Below are positions 14,300 through 18,748 of a DNA stretch of 18,748 nt, in pieces. Source of the stretch: an uncultured Bacilli bacterium (GTDB taxonomy: Bacteria; Bacillota_I; Bacilli_A; RF39; UBA660); contig CANRDA010000010.1 in NCBI GenBank assembly GCA_947629285.1, forward strand, positions 1-18,748. The letters are read 5' to 3'. The position numbers and the translations under genes were made by a program. The notes under the pieces are model-generated. The model searched no databases. It was not told the origin of the DNA and saw only the letters and a program-made list of their open reading frames with translations. Numbering within the stretch: the stretch's first letter is position 1; the number at the start of each line of letters is the position of its first letter.

Positions 14300-14820
14300 A
14301 TTTCAAGTATTCCATAATCTCCATCTTTTCTTTTATATAAAACTTCTACTTCTTTAGTATCAACATTTCTAAAAGCAAAGAATTCATGACCTAAAAGTTC
14401 CATTTGAAGTATCGCTTCTTCTTCGTTCATAGGTTTATCTTCTATTGTTTTTCTTTTAACAATTACTCTATCGTTTTCTTCTTTCTCTTCAAAGTCCAAA
14501 GCAAAATCTCTAATCGCATCTTTGTTTACTTGTTTTTTCATTCTAGTTTTATTTTTTCTTATTTGTCTTTCTATTTTATCTGAAACTTTATCTATTGAAG
14601 CATATAAATCTTTACTTGATTCTTCACCTCTTAAGATAAATTTATTAGCATTTATTGTAACTTCAACAACTTGTTCATTACCTCTTAATTTAATTAACGC
14701 AGTGGCTGTTATATCATCTGGATTCTCAAAATATTTATCTAATCTCCCTATTTTTTCTTCTATGTAATTCTTTATTGATTCAGTTACTTCTAACTTCTTT
14801 CCATGAATATTAAATTTCAT
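14293..14820 (-). CDS. hpf: Long-form ribosome hibernation promoting factor
   Basis: Long HPF, which binds the decoding centre of idle 30S subunits and dimerises ribosomes into 100S particles. The N-terminal domain (1 to about 100) starts MKFNIHGKKLEVTESIKNYIEEK and carries the basic helix around IERQIRKNKTRMKK. A charged linker follows, then the C-terminal dimerisation domain (about 118-175) with VIVKRKTIEDKPMNEEEAIL and ELLGHEFFAFRN. The total of 175 residues is typical of the long form. I chose the ATG at 14820 over a TTG three codons upstream, since AAAGGA is 9 bases before it. A TGC-TATAAT extended -10 lies at 14844-14849. It is followed by its own terminator and secA. Confidence 0.96.
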   Translation of the reverse strand: MKFNIHGKKLEVTESIKNYIEEKIGRLDKYFENPDDITATALIKLRGNEQVVEVTINANKFILRGEESSKDLYASIDKVSDKIERQIRKNKTRMKKQVNKDAIRDFALDFEEKEENDRVIVKRKTIEDKPMNEEEAILQMELLGHEFFAFRNVDTKEVEVLYKRKDGDYGILEIK

Positions 14821-14843
14821 ATCCACCAATCCTTTCTATAAAT

Positions 14844-14849
14844 ATTATA
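14844..14849 (-). promoter_or_regulatory. Extended -10 promoter of hpf
   Basis: Minus-strand TGCTATAAT, a perfect -10 with the extended TG, 24 bases before the hpf start codon. The -35 region is poor, which is common for extended -10 promoters. Confidence 0.6.
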
Positions 14850-14874
14850 GCACACTTTATAAGTAATTTATGTG

Positions 14875-14910
14875 AAAAAAAATAAAAAACTACTAAACTA
14901 AAGCAGTTTT
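14875..14910 (-). terminator. Terminator of the cold-shock gene, containing its stop codon
   Basis: Minus-strand arms AAAACTGCT (902-910 of the 14-kb block, i.e. 14902-14910) and AGTAGTTTT (14886-14894) form a 9-bp stem with one G-U pair and a 7-base loop, followed by T-rich sequence. The last codons and the TAG stop of the gene lie within the hairpin; a second TAG follows directly. Confidence 0.75.
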
Positions 14911-15108
14911 TATTTCTATTACATTTTTTGCTTGTAAACCTTTATCAGTTCTCACTAAATCAAATTTAACATATTGACCTTCTACTAAGGTTTTATAACC
15001 CTCAGATAGAATAGCTGAATAATGAACAAATATATCTTCTTGCTCACTATATTCAATAAATCCAAACCCTTTTTCGTTATTGAACCACTTTACTTTGCCA
15101 GTAATCAC
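14893..15108 (-). CDS. csp: Cold-shock domain protein, GTG start
   Basis: Single cold-shock domain protein of 71 residues that binds single-stranded RNA or DNA and melts mRNA structure. The N terminus ITGKVKWFN, RNP1 KGFGFIEY and RNP2 DIFVHYSAI are intact, and the length fits CspA-type proteins. The frame is open to an ATG at 15117, but AAGGGAG touches that ATG, while it stands 9 bases before the GTG at 15108. GTG also gives the standard family start (M-I-T-G-K-V-K-W-F), so I place the start there. Its promoter has an extended -10 at 15146-15151. The 5' leader is about 30 nt, short compared with the long leader of E. coli cspA. Confidence 0.94.
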   Translation of the reverse strand: MITGKVKWFNNEKGFGFIEYSEQEDIFVHYSAILSEGYKTLVEGQYVKFDLVRTDKGLQAKNVIEIKTALV

Positions 15109-15145
15109 GAAACACATCTCCCTTCTAGTTCTTGTTGACTATTTA

Positions 15146-15151
15146 AGTATA
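15146..15151 (-). promoter_or_regulatory. Extended -10 promoter of the cold-shock gene
   Basis: Minus-strand TGTTATACT: a -10 TATACT with the extended TG, 38 bases before the GTG start. No strong -35 is seen. Confidence 0.5.
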
Positions 15152-15154
15152 ACA

Positions 15155-15334
15155 TTAAAAATTCCTTTTAGTTACACTTATTGCTCCCAAAAATTCGACA
15201 TACTTCGCCATTGCTGTAACGATAATCTGCATATCTTTAGGAAAGCATTCTAATTCTATCATAAATGAAAACCCTAAAAAAGGTAATTTGCTTAAAGTAT
15301 AAATTTTTGCGTTTGAAATAAAAAAATGTGTGTA
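15155..15334 (-). pseudogene. Coding-like remnant upstream of the cold-shock gene
   Basis: The minus strand is open for 59 codons between a TAG at 15335-15337 and the TAA at 15155-15157. The translation looks protein-like (YTLSKLPFLGFSFMIELEC, then FPKDMQIIVTAMAKYVEFL) with good use of varied residues. An ATG at 15262 would give 35 residues, but it has no Shine-Dalgarno site. The open frame begins abruptly, so it is best explained as the C-terminal end of a gene whose front has been lost. I do not recognise the family. The csp promoter lies just past its stop. Confidence 0.35.
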
Positions 15335-15415
15335 CTAGTAAAACACAAACAAAATTATTAATCACATAAAATTGTAATTGGAACGTATCCTCTTTTTTTA
15401 TTTTATCTAAAATAT

Positions 15416-15440
15416 TATAATTAATCTTAAGCTTAAGGGG
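15416..15440 (+). promoter_or_regulatory. agrBD promoter -10 and agrB ribosome-binding site
   Basis: TATAAT at 15416-15421 with no recognisable -35 (T-run at 15393-15398), as expected for an activator-dependent promoter. AAGGGG at 15435-15440 is 9 bases before the agrB ATG. I looked for the paired repeats AgrA-type LytTR regulators bind and found no clear pair; two AAAATTrTAAT-like copies near 15351 and 15368 are the closest. Confidence 0.5.
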
Positions 15441-15449
15441 TAGTGTGTT

Positions 15450-16067
15450 ATGAAAAAATTTCTTATAAAAAGGACAATGAATTTTATTAAAAATAATACC
15501 AAATATGATGATGTAAAACTCAAAGAAATAGAATATGGACTTGTTGGAATTTATTTATTGATTTCAAAAACTATTGTTATATTTTTTATAGCACTTATTC
15601 TTGGAATTTTTAAAGAAATGATTATTTTTACGCTAATCTATAATATTATTAGACTGACATCTTTTGGACTACATGCGACAAAAAGTTGGATATGCTTATT
15701 ATTTTCAACCATTTTATTTATAGGAATACCTTACTTAAGTATAATTATTAATATTCCTATTTATTTAAAATTAATAATTAGTATATTTGGAATATACCTT
15801 ATGTTTAAAAATAGTCCAGCTGATACAAAGAAAAGACCTATAGTAAACAAAAAAAGGAGAGCAATATATAAGACAATTTCAACAATATTAACAATTATTT
15901 ACAGTTTTATTTCAATATTTACTAAAAATAATTTAATAGCTAATTGTATGATTTTTTCTATTATATTGCAAAATTGTATGATATCTCCTACAATATATAA
16001 AATATTTAAATTACCTTATAATAATTACATAACATTTTTAAAGGAACACCCAGATTTTGCTAATTAA
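15450..16067 (+). CDS. agrB: AgrB-type peptide processing membrane protease
   Basis: AgrB family membrane cysteine endopeptidase, which removes the C-terminal tail of the AgrD precursor and forms the ring of the signal peptide. The catalytic pair H75 and C82 (GLHATKSWIC) has the H-x6-C spacing of the family. The cytoplasmic motif SPADTKKRPI (122-131) and the basic loop NKKRRAIY after it are also characteristic. About six hydrophobic segments run through 205 residues, a normal length. The start at 15450 has AAGGGG 9 bases upstream. agrD follows 55 bp later on the same strand. AgrC and AgrA lie beyond it on the opposite strand, completing the circuit. Confidence 0.95.
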   Translation: MKKFLIKRTMNFIKNNTKYDDVKLKEIEYGLVGIYLLISKTIVIFFIALILGIFKEMIIFTLIYNIIRLTSFGLHATKSWICLLFSTILFIGIPYLSIIINIPIYLKLIISIFGIYLMFKNSPADTKKRPIVNKKRRAIYKTISTILTIIYSFISIFTKNNLIANCMIFSIILQNCMISPTIYKIFKLPYNNYITFLKEHPDFAN

Positions 16068-16122
16068 TTTGTTTTAAACCATTTTAGGTTTAAATATAAA
16101 AGAAGAGGAAGGAGGCAGTTAT

Positions 16123-16239
16123 ATGTTTTTCGCTAACTTATTAGCTTTATTAGGAATAGGAGCTGCTAATACTGGAAGTCAAGCATGCTTAGCAATGTAT
16201 TGGGATGAAGAAGAATGCCCAGAATCATTAATTAAATAA
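16123..16239 (+). CDS. agrD: AgrD-type cyclic autoinducer peptide precursor
   Basis: A 38-residue precursor missed by length cut-offs. It begins MFFANLLALLGIGAANTG, an amphipathic membrane-targeting helix, followed by the signal core with C22 and the acidic tail (CLAMYWDEEECPESL). The tail matches the AgrB recognition pattern DExExPxxL of S. aureus AgrD if the ring ends at W27, giving a six-residue thiolactone C-L-A-M-Y-W; a standard five-residue ring would end at Y26. A second cysteine (C32) in the tail is unusual. GGAGG lies 8 bases before the ATG, one of the strongest sites in the window. It directly follows agrB and precedes the shared terminator with agrC. Confidence 0.93.
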   Translation: MFFANLLALLGIGAANTGSQACLAMYWDEEECPESLIK

Positions 16240-16247
16240 TTGTTACT

Positions 16248-16280
16248 AAAAAGTCACATTATTACTTAATGTGATTTTTT
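16248..16280. terminator. Bidirectional terminator shared by agrBD and agrCA
   Basis: TCACATT (16254-16260) pairs with AATGTGA (16268-16274) across a 7-base loop, flanked by AAAAA on one side and TTTTTT on the other, so it works from both sides. It begins 9 bases after the agrD stop. It overlaps the 3' end of agrC, so its right arm encodes the last AgrC residues. Confidence 0.85.
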
Positions 16281-17575
16281 ATTATTAATGTTTGACTAAA
16301 TATATTTTTACTTATTTCTGTTCTATGTTCAAATATAGAATTATTATTTACTATATTTTGTACTAATGCAAGTCCATATCCATGTCCTTTACCTTTTGTA
16401 GTATATCCTTCGTTATTGATTTTTGTAAGGTCTATATTACCTTTATAATTATTTGAAACTTTTATAGTTAATGATTTATTTTCAGTATAAATATCTATAA
16501 CTATATTTTTATGTTTAAGCTTTTTCACTTCCTCAATAGAATTATCTATAAATACACCTATTATTTTACATATATCTATAATTGTATCAGTATCAAGTTC
16601 TATTAAATCTACAGTTCTAATATCTCTTCCTATATTTAACAAATAATTTATTTTATTATCTTTTATTTTTAAAATCTCAGAATAAATTGTAGCTCTAAGA
16701 CCTCCAGATGGTATAGAACTAACTTGAAAAAGTAATTTTTCATCGTCCATATATTTTTGCTCAATCATCGAATCTATATACTTAGGAATATCTTTATCTT
16801 GATTTACTATCATTGCTCTAATAGTTAGTAATAAATTTTTATTTTCATGATTAGCGATTCTATATTTTGTCATCATATTTTCAAAATCATTTAAACTTTT
16901 AATAGCTATATTATATTTATTAGATACTTTATTATATTTGTTTTGCGTTTTAAAAGAATAGAATATGATAGATAAAACAAATATTGTAATTGCAACATTA
17001 AATATTAAAATATATTGAATCTTTACCTCATTATATGATGAAGTAAGCAAAATGTTTAATATAAGAACACCTATTATACAAAATATACTTAATTGAGCTG
17101 AATTAATTTTATCTGTTGCCTTTAAAATAATCTCATATAATTTTCTAACAAATTTAAATGATATAAATATTAATAATAAAATTGCAACAACGACGTTAGT
17201 CGCAAAATTACCTAATATAGTTCCCATAATTTTTTCTGCATTATCTCCTAATATTAACAACAAAATTATAGAATACAAAAATTCAGATATAAAAATTATT
17301 ACTTGAGTAAAAATCGGTGTCATTATACATTTATAAAGTTTTTCCCTAAACAAGAATGTAAAAAATAATATAAATATAATAGTTACTGTAAAAATTCTAA
17401 TAAAATTGTTAACAACATAAAAATTTATTATAGATGATAATGTCATTCCAATCAAAGATACATATAATTTATAATCCTTAAAATTAATTTTCTTTTTTAA
17501 TAAAATATGCCACGAAACTATCATCGACAAAAATAACACAGAACCCAATAATATAAGAATTATCATATCAATCAT
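16262..17575 (-). CDS. agrC: AgrC-type sensor histidine kinase
   Basis: Membrane receptor kinase for the cyclic peptide, of the AgrC/VirS-type HPK10 family. About six membrane segments fill the first 215 residues. The cytoplasmic part, numbered from the upstream GTG at 17584, has the phosphorylated histidine H246 (ANHENKNLLL), the N box with N348 (VFIDNSIEEVKKL), and the G box GKGHGYGLALVQN (398-410) of a GHKL ATPase. I start at the ATG at 17575, which overlaps the agrA stop (ATGATTGA), with AGAAGGG 11 bases upstream; GTG at 17584 is only 2 bases from that site. The overlap couples its translation to agrA. The 3' end lies in the shared terminator. Confidence 0.92.
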   Translation of the reverse strand: MIDMIILILLGSVLFLSMIVSWHILLKKKINFKDYKLYVSLIGMTLSSIINFYVVNNFIRIFTVTIIFILFFTFLFREKLYKCIMTPIFTQVIIFISEFLYSIILLLILGDNAEKIMGTILGNFATNVVVAILLLIFISFKFVRKLYEIILKATDKINSAQLSIFCIIGVLILNILLTSSYNEVKIQYILIFNVAITIFVLSIIFYSFKTQNKYNKVSNKYNIAIKSLNDFENMMTKYRIANHENKNLLLTIRAMIVNQDKDIPKYIDSMIEQKYMDDEKLLFQVSSIPSGGLRATIYSEILKIKDNKINYLLNIGRDIRTVDLIELDTDTIIDICKIIGVFIDNSIEEVKKLKHKNIVIDIYTENKSLTIKVSNNYKGNIDLTKINNEGYTTKGKGHGYGLALVQNIVNNNSIFEHRTEISKNIFSQTLIIKNHIK

Positions 17576-18278
17576 TAAAAACACAACCCTTCTTATATTT
17601 ATCCGAAAGCAAATCTATTGTCTCACCATTATCAAAAGTTATTATTCTACTTGCCTTATCTATTTTAACTTTCCTATCTGAATTTATATAACAAGCTCTA
17701 TGCGTTTGAACAAATCTATCATCAAGCATTTCAACAACATTTGCAAGTGATAAATTAACTTTAAATTCACCATAATCTGTTTTAATAATTGTTTTTCTTT
17801 CAAAACTATCTTTTGTTATATAAAGTATATCGTTAACATTTATAGTATATAAAACATTTCTATCCATAAATCTTATTGTATTCTTTTTATTAAGCAAGTC
17901 TAATGCCTTTTCTAATGATTTATTTAATCTCTTCTCACAATTATCAAATTTATTTATAAATGACAAAAACATTAAATCATTTTTAAGTACTACATTACCT
18001 AATTCTTCGTGAGCAGTTAAAAATATAATTACACTATCTATATCTTTTCTTCTTATCTCTCTTGCAACATCTATACCTGATTTTGTAGGTGTTTCTATAT
18101 CTAATAAATATATTTTAAAAGGCAATTTAGTATCTACTTTCTCGTAAAAGGATTTATTAAAATCGTTAAAAGTATATATAGAATATTCTTTCTTATTTTT
18201 ATCCATAAATTCTTTAACCATTCTTTTAAAATTGTTTCTATCTTTTTCATTATCATCACAAATTATTACATTAATCAT
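17568..18278 (-). CDS. agrA: AgrA-type response regulator with LytTR domain
   Basis: Response regulator of the agr circuit, 236 residues. The receiver (about 1-125) has the acidic pair D8-D9 (IICDDNEKDR), the phosphorylated D60 (KIYLLDIETP) and the switch threonine in IIFLTAHEE. The LytTR DNA-binding domain follows (about 135-236), with RFVQTHRACYIN and IITFDNGETIDLL as its strands. I chose the ATG at 18278, with GGAG 8 bases upstream and the normal MINVIICDD start, instead of the open frame to 18317. It is the first gene of an agrA-agrC operon with its own promoter. Phosphorylation by AgrC would lead it to activate agrBD and other promoters. Confidence 0.95.
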   Translation of the reverse strand: MINVIICDDNEKDRNNFKRMVKEFMDKNKKEYSIYTFNDFNKSFYEKVDTKLPFKIYLLDIETPTKSGIDVAREIRRKDIDSVIIFLTAHEELGNVVLKNDLMFLSFINKFDNCEKRLNKSLEKALDLLNKKNTIRFMDRNVLYTINVNDILYITKDSFERKTIIKTDYGEFKVNLSLANVVEMLDDRFVQTHRACYINSDRKVKIDKASRIITFDNGETIDLLSDKYKKGCVFND

Positions 18279-18307
18279 ACCATCAACTCCTGTTATTTTA
18301 CAGTTAA

Positions 18308-18336
18308 ATAATACCACATTTGCCCTTTATTTACAA
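18308..18336 (-). promoter_or_regulatory. Sigma-A-type promoter of agrA-agrC
   Basis: Minus-strand TTGTAA (18331-18336), exactly 17 bp, and TATTAT (18308-18313). Transcription would start about 25 bases before the agrA ATG. The near-consensus form suggests constant expression of the sensor half. Confidence 0.75.
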
Positions 18337-18363
18337 TATTTTCTATTAAGTATAGATTAATTG

Positions 18364-18393
18364 TAAAACAAAAAGACGCTGCTAGGCAGCATC
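18364..18393 (-). terminator. Terminator of rplQ, containing its stop codon
   Basis: Minus-strand GATGCTGC (18386-18393) pairs with GCAGCGTC (18375-18382) with one G-U pair and a 3-base loop, then TTTTTGTTTT. The TAG stop overlaps the loop. Confidence 0.88.
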
Positions 18394-18738
18394 TTCCTCA
18401 ACTAACTCTAAAATTACCATTAAAGCATCATCCCCACGACGTTCTGCAAGTTTTAAAATTCTTGTGTACCCACCGTTACGTTTAGCATAACGTGGAGCAA
18501 GTTCATCAAAAACTTTATTAACTGCAACTGTATCGTTGTGCATAAAAGCTAATGCTTTTCTTCTTGCTACTAAAGACCCATCTTTACCATAAGAAATCAT
18601 TTTGTCAACAAATTTACGAACTTCCTTAGCTCTAGTTTCTGTTGTTTCAATTCTTTCATTCATTATTACATCTTTAGTTAAATTAGCAAGCATACTTTTT
18701 CTATGTTTATTAGTACGTCCTAACTTTCTATAAGCCAT
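18382..18738 (-). CDS. rplQ: 50S ribosomal protein L17
   Basis: Ribosomal protein L17 (bL17) of the large subunit, at the edge of the peptide exit tunnel. The 118 residues begin MAYRKLGRTNKHRKSMLANL, the family's signature start, and include RIETTETRAKEVRKFVDKMI and the C-terminal GGYTRILKLAERRGDDALMVILELV. The ATG at 18738 has GAGGA 5 bases upstream, at the very end of the window, so the gene is complete but its promoter and neighbours (usually rpoA upstream) are not visible. It ends in a strong terminator and is not joined to agrA. Confidence 0.98.
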   Translation of the reverse strand: MAYRKLGRTNKHRKSMLANLTKDVIMNERIETTETRAKEVRKFVDKMISYGKDGSLVARRKALAFMHNDTVAVNKVFDELAPRYAKRNGGYTRILKLAERRGDDALMVILELVEEDAA

Positions 18739-18748
18739 AATATTCCTC

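Noticed and set aside
15265..15321. Short plus-strand ORF (18 codons) upstream of agrB
   Set aside because: It is lysine-rich with no ribosome-binding site and no AgrD-like features; the real agrD follows agrB.
17576..17584. GTG start for agrC at 17584
   Set aside because: The Shine-Dalgarno site is only 2 bases away; ATG at 17575 is better placed, though an 11-base gap is also not ideal.

Overview
The window is AT-rich bacterial DNA with short intergenic gaps, A/T-only promoter elements and strong Shine-Dalgarno sites. TGA is used as a stop (agrA, mcrB, mcrC), so the code is the standard bacterial one. Long-form HPF, SecA with a zinc tail, an L13-type leader upstream of rplM-rpsI, an agr peptide quorum-sensing locus and a TrpRS with an iron-sulfur-type cysteine motif together point to a low-GC Bacillota, probably an anaerobe. 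I cannot name the species.

Layout from left to right; nearly every gene is on the minus strand. 1-540: no intact gene; a candidate plus-strand structured RNA (about 87-220), a small broken ORF, an 11-bp tandem repeat and a bidirectional terminator. 551-1410: rpsI and rplM with a promoter and a leader that can fold as a pseudoknot. 1554-4224: an apparent operon running PH-domain protein, membrane-anchored unknown protein, trpS. 4366-5220: membrane-anchored protein with two thioredoxin folds. 5297-7935: McrBC-type restriction pair behind a strong promoter surrounded by TGCATGT-type repeats. 8264-10311: a DUF2828-like TROVE/vWA protein and a small HTH protein. 10796-11654: a frameshifted KilA-N gene. 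11718-15108: secA, hpf and a cold-shock gene that starts at GTG. 15155-15334: a probable gene remnant. 15450-18278: a complete agr locus. 18382-18738: rplQ.

The agr locus is the most notable part. agrB and a previously uncalled 38-codon agrD lie on the plus strand and face agrC and agrA, which lie on the minus strand. The two halves meet at one shared bidirectional terminator that also encodes the last residues of AgrC. AgrB would process AgrD to a cyclic peptide, AgrC would sense it, and AgrA would act on promoters. Each half has its own promoter, unlike the usual single-strand BDCA order.

The stretch 5297-11654 looks like an accessory, partly defensive island (McrBC, DUF2828/vWA, HTH, broken KilA-N) set among housekeeping genes. 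Several transcripts end in terminators whose hairpins include the stop codon of the preceding gene, a sign of a compact genome.
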